From Pseudomonas sp. RSB 5.4 (GTDB taxonomy: Bacteria > Pseudomonadota > Gammaproteobacteria > Pseudomonadales > Pseudomonadaceae): a DNA stretch of 64,000 nt. Both the position numbers and the translations under genes were made by a program. Shown here piece after piece: positions 49,470-56,450 of this stretch (within the stretch, counting starts at the first letter, position 1; each line of letters begins with the position of its first letter). Where the stretch lies: assembly GCF_037126175.1 (NCBI RefSeq), contig NZ_CP146986.1, positions 3,810,501 through 3,874,500 of the forward strand, given 5' to 3'. The notes beneath the pieces were generated by a model. It did no database searches. It was given only the letters and a program-made list of their open reading frames with translations, and had not been told where the DNA came from.

Positions 49470-50600
49470 CTAGACAGTCTCCGTCTGCTGCGACCGTTGC
49501 CCGTTCGCGAGATGTCCACATACCGTGCAGTCCGGATTCTGTTGCCAGACTTCAGCAACGCTGACGTCCAGGTCGTCGAATGTGAATTCCTTGAGCTTGT
49601 TGGTCAATTGTGGCGGTTGGCAGCCGGTGATGATCTTGACCGTTTCGCTGACCATCATCCCAGCGGTGACGGCCACCAAAGTCACAAGAGCCGGGCCGGG
49701 ATGCTCATAGGTGATGTCGTGCTGTTTGGCCATGGTCGAAACGCTGTTCACCAGGCTGCTCTTGTTACGCGCCGACGTCAGCCAGCAAGCGCCGCAGCCC
49801 GAGGAGCCAGGCACCACCGAATAAAACACCGAGCGGCGTACATCAAGCCCGCCTGAAATGAAGGGTACGCCCTGTTCAACGCAGGCCTCATTCAGCCAGT
49901 CGGCCATGTAGTTCGCGGGTTTATCGGCGACACAAATCACAATATCGTGACCGCGTACGATGCCGGCGACGTCTTGCGCCGACTGGAGGCGGGTTTCGTG
50001 AGCAGTAATGTCGAGGTGACTGTTGAATTCAAGCAACCTGCGCCTGGCCGTTGTAACCTTCGGCATGCCGACGTCGGTTTCCTTGTAAAGTATCTGCCGG
50101 TTCAAATTGCTCAACTCGATCGTGTCAAAATCGAGGATCGTCAAGTGGTGGACACCCAGCGCCACCAGGTCGAACAGGATATGGGTGCCCAGACCGCCGC
50201 AGCCCAGTACGCAGACCCTGGCCGCGCGCAGTCTTTCCTGGTGGGTGAACTTGTTCTCGCCCACAGCCGCCATCGACCCGAAAAAGTCGATGTTGCGGGA
50301 AAATCTGATGCGATCATGATCCGAAAGAGAAGTCGTTTCAAAAGTATCCGGACTCTCGACCAACCGGTATTTGATCAGATCTTGCGCGACGCTTCGGATT
50401 TCGTCCTGATCCACCCCGGGATAACGGTCTGCCACTTGGGTAATCAACACTTCGTAGGGTGTACGGCCATCAAGTGTCCTGACGAACTCCCAGACAGCAC
50501 CACGGGGGTCGGGGATTTTTGCGTATTGACCGTTAAAGCGCAGAACTACCTGACCATCAAGTTTGAACGGAATAATCGTCGGTTTAAGACAAAGCTTCAT
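49470..50600 (-). CDS. MccB/ThiF-type E1 adenylating enzyme with N-terminal RRE-like clamp
   Basis: A 376-residue enzyme. Residues about 1-85 (VVLRFNGQYAKIPDPRGAVWEFVRTL ... VAQDLIKYRLVE) resemble a PqqD/RRE peptide-binding clamp. The E1 core has CVLGCGGLGTH (G133-G138), ILDFDTIELSNLNRQ with D157/D159 and R168/Q169, K181 and D226 (VADKPAN), plus a zinc site from C269/C272 and C358/C361. Such enzymes adenylate a peptide C-terminus, as MccB does on MccA. GAGG precedes the ATG. It lies 77 bases after the 15-codon gene, whose Gly C-terminus is the likely substrate. Confidence 0.85.
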   Translation of the reverse strand: MKLCLKPTIIPFKLDGQVVLRFNGQYAKIPDPRGAVWEFVRTLDGRTPYEVLITQVADRYPGVDQDEIRSVAQDLIKYRLVESPDTFETTSLSDHDRIRFSRNIDFFGSMAAVGENKFTHQERLRAARVCVLGCGGLGTHILFDLVALGVHHLTILDFDTIELSNLNRQILYKETDVGMPKVTTARRRLLEFNSHLDITAHETRLQSAQDVAGIVRGHDIVICVADKPANYMADWLNEACVEQGVPFISGGLDVRRSVFYSVVPGSSGCGACWLTSARNKSSLVNSVSTMAKQHDITYEHPGPALVTLVAVTAGMMVSETVKIITGCQPPQLTNKLKEFTFDDLDVSVAEVWQQNPDCTVCGHLANGQRSQQTETV

Positions 50601-50636
50601 ATTCGAGCCTCGATCGCTATTAAAACAAGTTAGTAA

Positions 50637-50667
50637 AAGAACCGGGACCGCAAAGGCCCCGGTTCTT
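50637..50667 (-). terminator. Terminator/attenuator hairpin between precursor and E1 gene
   Basis: On the minus strand AAGAACCGGG, an 11-base loop, then CCCGGTTCTT followed by TTACT: a perfect 10-base stem with a short T-rich tail. It lies 10 bases after the precursor stop. Partial termination here would give an excess of the precursor message, as in many RiPP operons. Confidence 0.75.
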
Positions 50668-50677
50668 ACTGATCAGA

Positions 50678-50725
50678 TCAGCCGATCTGAGAATCGCCAG
50701 CGGAAGATGCTTTTTCGAAAGTCAT
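50678..50725 (-). CDS. Putative 15-residue RiPP precursor peptide
   Basis: ATG at 50725 reads MTFEKASSAGDSQIG and stops at 50678. TTTGAGGAAATCATT upstream gives an excellent ribosome binding site (GAGGA, about 7 bases from ATG), the main evidence that so short a frame is translated. It precedes a hairpin, then an RRE-E1 enzyme, an exporter and an HDO oxidase. E1 enzymes such as MccB act on a 7-residue MccA, so 15 residues is a credible size. Unlike MccA (C-terminal Asn), it ends Ile-Gly, resembling the Gly tail of ThiS/MoaD/ubiquitin-like proteins. Longer in-frame starts lack a ribosome binding site. Confidence 0.68.
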   Translation of the reverse strand: MTFEKASSAGDSQIG

Positions 50726-51172
50726 AATGATTTCCTCAAAAGTTGAAGGGCCGGTAGTCGAAACTTTCTCCCACCGGGGTGAAGGTGTGCACACTCCAAA
50801 ACTAGAATAAGTTTTCAGTGGTTGCGAACCGACCTTATTTCTTAATATTACTCCCAAATAACACACTTCCTACGCTCTTACGAAGGGCCGCTATTACTTC
50901 TTACGGAAACATGCAAAAACAATGTAGGAATTATCTTCAATATTTAAACAGTAAAAAATCACAGCAGGCGAATTGAAAATAAATTCGCCTTTCAGACAAT
51001 AAACATCAGTGATCAATCAGAACCACACTCCCCACCCGGGGCAACGCTTGCGACCACCACCTCATCAGCGATGATGACAGGCCGAAAAAATCTCACGCGT
51101 GAGCCATTGATGGCATTTTGAATTGGTTGTAGTGTGGCTCACGCGTGAGATGTTCATAACGGAGTCATTGCC
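50726..51172. other. Divergent intergenic region between peptide cluster and yjf operon
   Basis: 447 bases, strongly AT-rich from about 50800 to 51000, unlike the flanks. It holds the precursor ribosome binding site at one end and two identical palindromes before yjfI at the other. I see no convincing sigma-70 boxes for the peptide cluster (TATTCT at 50809-50804 on the minus strand is a weak -10 candidate) and no further ORF with a good start. Confidence 0.6.
51091..51150. promoter_or_regulatory. Paired palindromic operators upstream of yjfI
   Basis: TCTCACGCGTGAGCCA (51091-51106) and its perfect inverse TGGCTCACGCGTGAGA (51135-51150) each contain the 12-base palindrome CTCACGCGTGAG. Centres are 46 bases apart, and the second ends 22 bases before the yjfI ATG. 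A repressor or looping site for the yjf operon is likely; the regulator is unknown. Confidence 0.7.
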
Positions 51173-51841
51173 ATGAAAAGTCGCTCCCCCACCGTTGCAT
51201 CAGAGAGCCCAAAGGGAGAGCGCTCGAAACCGTCCGCGAAAAAGCCGTCGAGCTTCTACATGAAGCAGATGCGCGCGGGCCTGGCTGCCGCCGGTTATGT
51301 GAAACACGAAACTTGGGTACTTCCGGAAAACCGAAGCTTGCTCAAGCAGATGGAGCAACAGCTACGCCAACCGATTCTGGCTGGCTCATTCATGTCGGAG
51401 AATTACATGAGCGCAGGCAACAACTGGAACATCGATAGCCTCTTCAACGCCCTCAAGGCACTGGACGAGGTGGCTTCGCACGAGATCACGCTGTCTCTGA
51501 TCCAGAGCTCCGAACCCAGCATCAAGCTGGAAATGAACGAATTCGGCGGTCTGCCGATTCACATCGCCGTGGCCGGTGCACAGATCATCGTCGACACCGT
51601 GCTGGTGGACATCGACTCGATCACTGACGTGCGCGCCTTCAACGACGCCGTGTTGCGCAGCCGGGAAATGTTCCCGCTGTCGTCGATCGGTATCGAGTCG
51701 ATGCCCAACGGCCAGACCGTTTACAACATGTTTGGCGCCCTCAGCGCCGACTCGAGCCTGACCAACGTCGTCACCGAGGTGAAAACCCTGGTCGACAACG
51801 TGCAGCGCGCGAGCGAAGCCTTCGAACACTTCTTCAAGTAA
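51173..51841 (+). CDS. yjfI: YjfI-like DUF2170 protein
   Basis: A 222-residue soluble protein. The basic, Ser/Lys-rich N-terminus (about 30 residues) includes SFYMKQMRAGLAAAGYVKHETWVLPENRSLLKQMEQQLRQP, resembling an RNA- or DNA-contacting segment; the C-terminal domain (LSLIQSSEPSIKLEMNEFGGLPIHIAVAGAQIIVDTVLVD) matches DUF2170. E. coli yjfI heads yjfIJKLMC, matching the order here. GGAGTCATTGCC is the ribosome binding site. Function unknown. Confidence 0.85.
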   Translation: MKSRSPTVASESPKGERSKPSAKKPSSFYMKQMRAGLAAAGYVKHETWVLPENRSLLKQMEQQLRQPILAGSFMSENYMSAGNNWNIDSLFNALKALDEVASHEITLSLIQSSEPSIKLEMNEFGGLPIHIAVAGAQIIVDTVLVDIDSITDVRAFNDAVLRSREMFPLSSIGIESMPNGQTVYNMFGALSADSSLTNVVTEVKTLVDNVQRASEAFEHFFK

Positions 51842-51858
51842 TCAACAGGGAATATCCA

Positions 51859-52557
51859 ATGACTCAGTCCATCTGGAGCAAGTTGTTCACCGCGCTGCGC
51901 GGTGGCGCCAATGAAGTCGGCGAAGCGATCGTCGACCAACAGGCTCTGCGCATCCTCGACCAGGAAATCCGCGACGCCGACACCGCGCTGTCCAACGCCC
52001 GCCGCGAGCTGGTCACCATCATGGCCAAGCACAAGCTGGCCGCCGACCGCGTGAGCGAGTACGACGCGAAGATCAAGGATCTGGAAGCCAAGGCTGTTTC
52101 CGCGCTGAACGCCGGCCGCGAAGACCTGGCGATGGAAGTGGCCGAAGCGATTTCGACCCTGACCAACGACCTGACCGCTGAGAAAGCCCAGAGCGACGAG
52201 TTCGGCACCTACGCCGAAAACATGCGCAAGGACATCAGCAAAGCCGAGTCGCGAATCAAGAGCCTGCGCCAGCAGGTGGACATGGCCAAGGCCCGTGAAA
52301 GCGTGCAGAAGGCGCAGGTCAGCGCATCCATCGCCAGCGGTGGCGCCAACGGCAAACTGGAGACCGCGGTCGGCACCCTGAACCGTCTGCAGGCCAAGCA
52401 ACAGCAACGCGCCGCCGAGCTGAGCGCCGCCGATGAGCTGGCTGACGCTTCGACCGGCAACGACCTGGAACGCAAACTGCGCGACGCCGGCATCACGCCG
52501 AACGAAGGCAGCGCCAATGCGATTCTTGAACGTCTGAAGCAGAAGTCCACGCAGTAA
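51859..52557 (+). CDS. yjfJ: PspA/IM30-family protein (YjfJ)
   Basis: A 232-residue, almost wholly helical coiled-coil protein of the PspA/Vipp1 (ESCRT-III-related) family: VDQQALRILDQEIRDADTALSNARRELVTIMAKHKLAADRV, then long heptad helices (ISKAESRIKSLRQQVDMAKARESVQKAQVS). It should assemble on damaged inner membranes. It lies 17 bases after yjfI. A REPIN separates it from yjfK, which may set a different expression level for the rest. Confidence 0.9.
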   Translation: MTQSIWSKLFTALRGGANEVGEAIVDQQALRILDQEIRDADTALSNARRELVTIMAKHKLAADRVSEYDAKIKDLEAKAVSALNAGREDLAMEVAEAISTLTNDLTAEKAQSDEFGTYAENMRKDISKAESRIKSLRQQVDMAKARESVQKAQVSASIASGGANGKLETAVGTLNRLQAKQQQRAAELSAADELADASTGNDLERKLRDAGITPNEGSANAILERLKQKSTQ

Positions 52558-52574
52558 CAACGCGATAAAAAACC

Positions 52575-52663
52575 TGTGGGAGCGGGCTTGCTCGCGAATA
52601 CGCTGTGTCAGTGAACAATTTGCTAGCTGACACACCGTATTCGCGAGCAAGCCCGCTCCCACA
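52575..52663. repeat. REPIN inside the yjf operon
   Basis: TGTGGGAGCGGGCTTGCTCG at 52575 pairs with its complement ending at 52663; arms extend as CGAATACG(C/G)TGTGTCAG. It lies in the 209-base gap between yjfJ and yjfK. Confidence 0.9.
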
Positions 52664-52766
52664 TGGTTTGTGCTGTGCAAATGACTCTGCTCGTTCGTCG
52701 CCCGGCCCGGTACACTAGCGGCGCTTTTTACGACGCACACCTCCACCCGCCTCAAGGAATGTACCC

Positions 52767-53417
52767 ATGGGATGGTTCAAAGATTTGCTGGGCACCAGCA
52801 ACTGGCAGTCCGCTGCGCCAACGCCAACCGTTGCCAGTGGCCCACTCGGGATGGCGCAAGGCAAGGCTGTCAGATTCGATTCGACTCTCGCCCTGCTGCT
52901 CGACGGCTCGACGTCAGTGCGAGTGCCATTCGATCAGGCAATCTGGAGCGCCGGCTGGGTCGACCTCGGCCAATCCAACAAACTGCACCGCTATTACATG
53001 AATGACGAGGATTTCTGGCTACAGATCCACGTCACCGGTGACGACCAGATCGAGTCGGTCACCCTGTTCAACTATCTCAGTTACGTGACCGTCAACAGTG
53101 ACGCCGAACTGCAGCGCCTGGCCGGCCCCGCCAGCCCGATCGGCCTGCCGACCTACACCCACGACGGCGTCCAGTACAGCCGCGAATGGGGCACCGAGCA
53201 GGGCCAGACCGAACTGGTGCCGCTGACCGAACACGTGATCAACCCGGACGAGTCCTACACTATCGAGCACCACTCGATGCTCTACGCCCGCGAGACCGGC
53301 CTGACCGATCGCCGCGAGCTGCTGCTGTTCTCCGTCGAACAGGACGAGGAAGGCACCGTCAGCCTGAGCACCTCGCTGGGCATTTCGCTGTACACGACTG
53401 ATTTGAGCACCATTTAA
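52767..53417 (+). CDS. yjfK: YjfK-like DUF2491 protein
   Basis: A 216-residue soluble protein: MGWFKDLLGTSNWQSAAPTP N-terminus, then GKAVRFDSTLALLLDGSTSVRVPFDQAIWSAGWVDLGQSNKLHRYYMNDEDFWLQI and a mostly beta C-terminal half. Matches DUF2491/YjfK. It lies between the PspA-like protein and the DUF350 membrane protein. Function unknown; the conserved operon suggests a link to membrane stress or lipid modification. Confidence 0.85.
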   Translation: MGWFKDLLGTSNWQSAAPTPTVASGPLGMAQGKAVRFDSTLALLLDGSTSVRVPFDQAIWSAGWVDLGQSNKLHRYYMNDEDFWLQIHVTGDDQIESVTLFNYLSYVTVNSDAELQRLAGPASPIGLPTYTHDGVQYSREWGTEQGQTELVPLTEHVINPDESYTIEHHSMLYARETGLTDRRELLLFSVEQDEEGTVSLSTSLGISLYTTDLSTI

Positions 53418-53432
53418 AAAAGGAAGTTTTCC

Positions 53433-53858
53433 ATGCTGGAAGTGCTGGCCGTTTCCCTGAACAAGACCGCGCTGGTCGGTTTCGTCATCTACCTGATCGG
53501 CGCCGTGCTGTTGTTCATGCTGTTTCAGTTCGTCTACACCCGCATCACACCACACAAAGAGTTCGAGCTGATTCGCTCCGGCAACATCGCCGCCGCCATT
53601 GCCCTCGCGGGGGCGATCATCGGTTTTGCGATTCCGGCCAGCAACGTGATCGCGTTTTCGGTCAACGTCCTCGATTTCTTGCTGTGGGCAGTGATTGCGG
53701 CCGTGGTGCAACTGCTGGCCTTCCTCGCCACAGGGCTGGTGCTCAAAGGCACGTCCCAGCGCATCGCCAACGGTGAAATCGCTTCCGGTATCTACGTGGC
53801 CGCGGTGGCCATCAGCGTCGGCATGCTCAACGCCGCGTGCATGACCCCGTCCAACTGA
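53433..53858 (+). CDS. yjfL: DUF350 membrane protein (YjfL)
   Basis: A 141-residue inner-membrane protein with four helices: ALVGFVIYLIGAVLLFMLFQFVYT, SGNIAAAIALAGAIIGFAIPAS, VLDFLLWAVIAAVVQLLAFLATG, and EIASGIYVAAVAISVGMLNAACM. Tandem DUF350 repeats with the Gly-Asn motif are the YjfL signature. It follows yjfK by 15 bases with AAAGGAAG upstream. Confidence 0.9.
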   Translation: MLEVLAVSLNKTALVGFVIYLIGAVLLFMLFQFVYTRITPHKEFELIRSGNIAAAIALAGAIIGFAIPASNVIAFSVNVLDFLLWAVIAAVVQLLAFLATGLVLKGTSQRIANGEIASGIYVAAVAISVGMLNAACMTPSN

Positions 53859-53875
53859 TCGGCAGGAAGCCTTCG

Positions 53876-54562
53876 ATGAAACGCAGCAAGTACGTTCAAC
53901 TGTCTCTCGCCGCTTCGGTGGCGCTGGCGATTTCCGGCGAGGTTGCCGCGCAGGATCAGCAACGCTTTCAAACTGTCGAGGAGTGCGTCGGCGCCGAAGT
54001 GGCCGCCGATGTCTGCTCGAACGCCTATGTCGCGGCATTGACCGAGCACCGACGCATTGCACCGGCCTACGATGACAAGGCCAAGTGCGACGCAGACTTT
54101 GCCGCCGACTGGTGCCAGAAGAATTCCGACGGTCGCTTCGTGCCGAAGCTCGGCGGTTTCAAGGTGCCACAGAGCGGTGAGGCGCCGCAGGACCTGAATG
54201 CGATTGCCAATGCGCAGATGCCTGCCGGTGAAGCCGCCGCTGCGCAGAATGCGCAAAGCACTTTCCACTCTTCCGGTTCCGGTGGTGCAGGTAACGGCTG
54301 GCTCACAGGCTGGTTGATCGGCAATGCGATGAGCAACAACGCCAACCGCACGGTCTATCGCGACCGCGATACCCGCCAGACCTACAACACCTCGGCGCAG
54401 TACCGCAAAATCGAATCGGCGCCGGCAACTCGCACCGACACCCGCTACGACAACTCCCGAAGCAAACCGGTCAACGTCGCTTCGTCGACGTCCCGCGGTG
54501 GTTTCGGCAGCCAGTCTTCCGCCCGCAGCGGTTGGGGCGGCTGGGGCAGTTCGAGCAGCTGA
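53876..54562 (+). CDS. yjfM: YjfM-like exported protein (DUF1190)
   Basis: A 228-residue protein with a signal peptide (MKRSKYVQLSLAASVALAIS), four cysteines near the start of the mature part (EECVGAEVAADVCSNAY ... KCDADFAADWCQKN) likely in disulfides, and a Ser/Gly/Arg-rich low-complexity C-terminus (NVASSTSRGGFGSQ, WGGWGSSSS). DUF1190/YjfM family. The start has GCAGGAAG upstream. It overlaps nothing but lies 17 bases after yjfL and two bases before the ligase gene. Confidence 0.86.
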   Translation: MKRSKYVQLSLAASVALAISGEVAAQDQQRFQTVEECVGAEVAADVCSNAYVAALTEHRRIAPAYDDKAKCDADFAADWCQKNSDGRFVPKLGGFKVPQSGEAPQDLNAIANAQMPAGEAAAAQNAQSTFHSSGSGGAGNGWLTGWLIGNAMSNNANRTVYRDRDTRQTYNTSAQYRKIESAPATRTDTRYDNSRSKPVNVASSTSRGGFGSQSSARSGWGGWGSSSS

Positions 54563-54564
54563 CC

Positions 54565-55722
54565 ATGAAGAAGATCCACTGCGCCGAGCGCCCCGACTGG
54601 AAACAGACGGCCGAAAGCCTCGGCTTTCTGTTCCACACCATCGACGACGAACCGTACTGGGACGAAAGCGCCTACTACCAGTTCACGCTCGCGCAGATTG
54701 AAAACGATCTGGAGGATCCGACCACCGAACTGCACGAGATGTGCATGGACCTGGTTGATCGCGTGGTGCATAGCGAAGAGTTGCTGGATCGCCTGAGCAT
54801 CCCGGCGCCGTACTACGACATGATCCGCACGTCCTGGCTGGAAGGTCATCCCCATCTCTACGGGCGCATGGACTTTTCCTACAGCGGCAACGGCCCGGCA
54901 AAGCTGCTGGAACTCAACTACGACACGCCGACCAGCCTTTATGAGGCGGCGGCATTTCAGTGGGGCTGGCTGGAACAGTGCATCGAGCGCGGAATGCTGC
55001 CGCGCCACGCAGACCAGTTCAACAGCATCGATACCAAGTTGCATCAGGCCTTCGCCGAATTGCAGCTCAAGCGGCCGTTCTATTTTGCCTCGATGAAAGA
55101 CTCGGTCGAAGACAAGGGCACCACCGATTACCTGCGCCTGATCGCGGAAAAGGTCGGCATCGAATCCCGGCATATCGACATCGAAGACATCGGCCTGACC
55201 GCCGAGGGACGCTTCGTCGATCTGGAGGATCGCTGGATCCCGCACCTGTTCAAGCTGCACGCCTGGGAATTCATTTTCCATGAGCCGTTCGGTGCTGCAA
55301 TTGCCGAGAGCGATACGCAGTTCTTTGAGCCGGCGTGGAAATCGATCCTGTCGAACAAAGGCGCGCTGCCTTTGCTGTGGGAGCTGCACAAGGGGCATCC
55401 GAATCTGCTCGCGGCGCACCTTGATCCGAATCCGACCCGTGCGGTGCCCAAGGGCTGGGTACGCAAACCGTACTTCTCCCGCGAAGGCGCCAACATCGAA
55501 CTGCAAACGGCGGAAGGTCTGATCGTCAAAGAGGACGGGCCCTACACCGATGCGCCATTCATCCTGCAGGAGTTTGCGCCATTGCCGAAGTTCGATGACA
55601 GCTACACCCTGATCGGCTCGTGGGTGATTGGTGATCAAGCGGCTGGGATTGGCGTGCGCGAAGACAACAGTCTGATCACCAAGGATTCGAGCCGGTTCCT
55701 GCCGCATCTGATCCTCGACTGA
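54565..55722 (+). CDS. yjfC: Glutathionylspermidine-synthase-like ATP-grasp ligase (YjfC)
   Basis: A 385-residue protein of the GSP_synth family: GRMDFSYSGNGPAKLLELNYDTPTSLYEAAAFQW holds the Asn-Asp metal pattern, followed by VSMKD-like FASMKDSVEDKGTTDYLRLIAEKVG and the C-terminal IVKEDGPYTDAPFILQEFAPLPKF with GSWVIGDQAAGIGVREDNSLITKDSS. It lacks the amidase domain of E. coli Gss. The physiological acceptor of YjfC-type ligases is not established. Last gene of the operon. Confidence 0.9.
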   Translation: MKKIHCAERPDWKQTAESLGFLFHTIDDEPYWDESAYYQFTLAQIENDLEDPTTELHEMCMDLVDRVVHSEELLDRLSIPAPYYDMIRTSWLEGHPHLYGRMDFSYSGNGPAKLLELNYDTPTSLYEAAAFQWGWLEQCIERGMLPRHADQFNSIDTKLHQAFAELQLKRPFYFASMKDSVEDKGTTDYLRLIAEKVGIESRHIDIEDIGLTAEGRFVDLEDRWIPHLFKLHAWEFIFHEPFGAAIAESDTQFFEPAWKSILSNKGALPLLWELHKGHPNLLAAHLDPNPTRAVPKGWVRKPYFSREGANIELQTAEGLIVKEDGPYTDAPFILQEFAPLPKFDDSYTLIGSWVIGDQAAGIGVREDNSLITKDSSRFLPHLILD

Positions 55723-55738
55723 GGCATACATCCGCACC

Positions 55739-55828
55739 TGTGGGAGCGGACTTGCTCGCGAAAACGGTCTGCCATTCAACAAATGCTTTGACTGACCCGA
55801 CGCCTTCGCGAGCAAGCCCGCTCCCACA
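55739..55828. repeat. REPIN
   Basis: TGTGGGAGCGGACTTGCTCG at 55739 and complement ending at 55828, between yjfC and the ssb terminator. Confidence 0.88.
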
Positions 55829-55861
55829 GGAGATCAGCGCTAATCGCGGACCTTGCGCCAC

Positions 55862-55898
55862 AAAAAAGGCCCGTCGTGTTGAACGACGGGCCTTTTTT
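55862..55898. terminator. Bidirectional terminator between yjfC and ssb
   Basis: AAAAAAGGCCCGTCGT, loop GTTGA, then its perfect 16-base complement ending in TTTTTT. Confidence 0.94.
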
Positions 55899-55922
55899 AT
55901 TCAGCGCGGATGCAGCAGCGAA

Positions 55923-56441
55923 TCAGAACGGAATGTCGTCATCGAAGCTGTCGAAATCCGGAGCCGGTTGCGGTGCAGCCTGCTGTGGAGCCGGGGCTGG
56001 ACGCTGTTGCGGAGCCGACTGCTGCGGGCGTGGAGCCTGTTGACGTGGTGCCTGTTGCTGGTAGTTGTTGCCACCGCCTTGTTGATCGCCCTGTTGTGGA
56101 CGGCCGCCGAGCAGTTGCATGGTGCCTTGCATGTCGACCACGATTTCGGTGGTGTAACGCTTGATACCGTCTTTTTCCCACTCGCGGGTCTGCAGTTTGC
56201 CTTCGATGTAAACCTGCGAACCTTTACGCAGGTATTCGCCGGCGATTTCGGCAACCTTGCCGAACATCGAAACACGGTGCCACTCGGTCTTCTCGACCTT
56301 CTGACCGGTTTGCTTGTCGGTCCATTGTTCGCTGGTTGCCAGACTCAGGTTGGTCACGGCGTTACCGTTAGGCAGGTAGCGAACTTCGGGATCCTGGCCG
56401 CAAGTGCCGACCAATATGACTTTGTTAACCCCACGGGCCAT
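55923..56441 (-). CDS. ssb: Single-stranded DNA-binding protein
   Basis: A 172-residue SSB: an OB-fold of about 110 residues ([26 protein letters not shown] ... [36 protein letters not shown]), a Gln/Pro/Gly-rich linker and the acidic tip [11 protein letters not shown] that binds partner proteins. It follows the YajR-like gene by nine bases on the same strand. The neighbouring uvrA is divergent from that pair. Confidence 0.97.
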   Translation of the reverse strand: MARGVNKVILVGTCGQDPEVRYLPNGNAVTNLSLATSEQWTDKQTGQKVEKTEWHRVSMFGKVAEIAGEYLRKGSQVYIEGKLQTREWEKDGIKRYTTEIVVDMQGTMQLLGGRPQQGDQQGGGNNYQQQAPRQQAPRPQQSAPQQRPAPAPQQAAPQPAPDFDSFDDDIPF

Positions 56442-56450
56442 AACGTTCTC

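Noticed and set aside
50678..50866. A 62-residue version of the peptide gene starting at 50866
   Set aside because: The upstream start lacks a ribosome binding site and the added sequence is AT-rich non-coding in character; the ATG at 50725 has a strong site.
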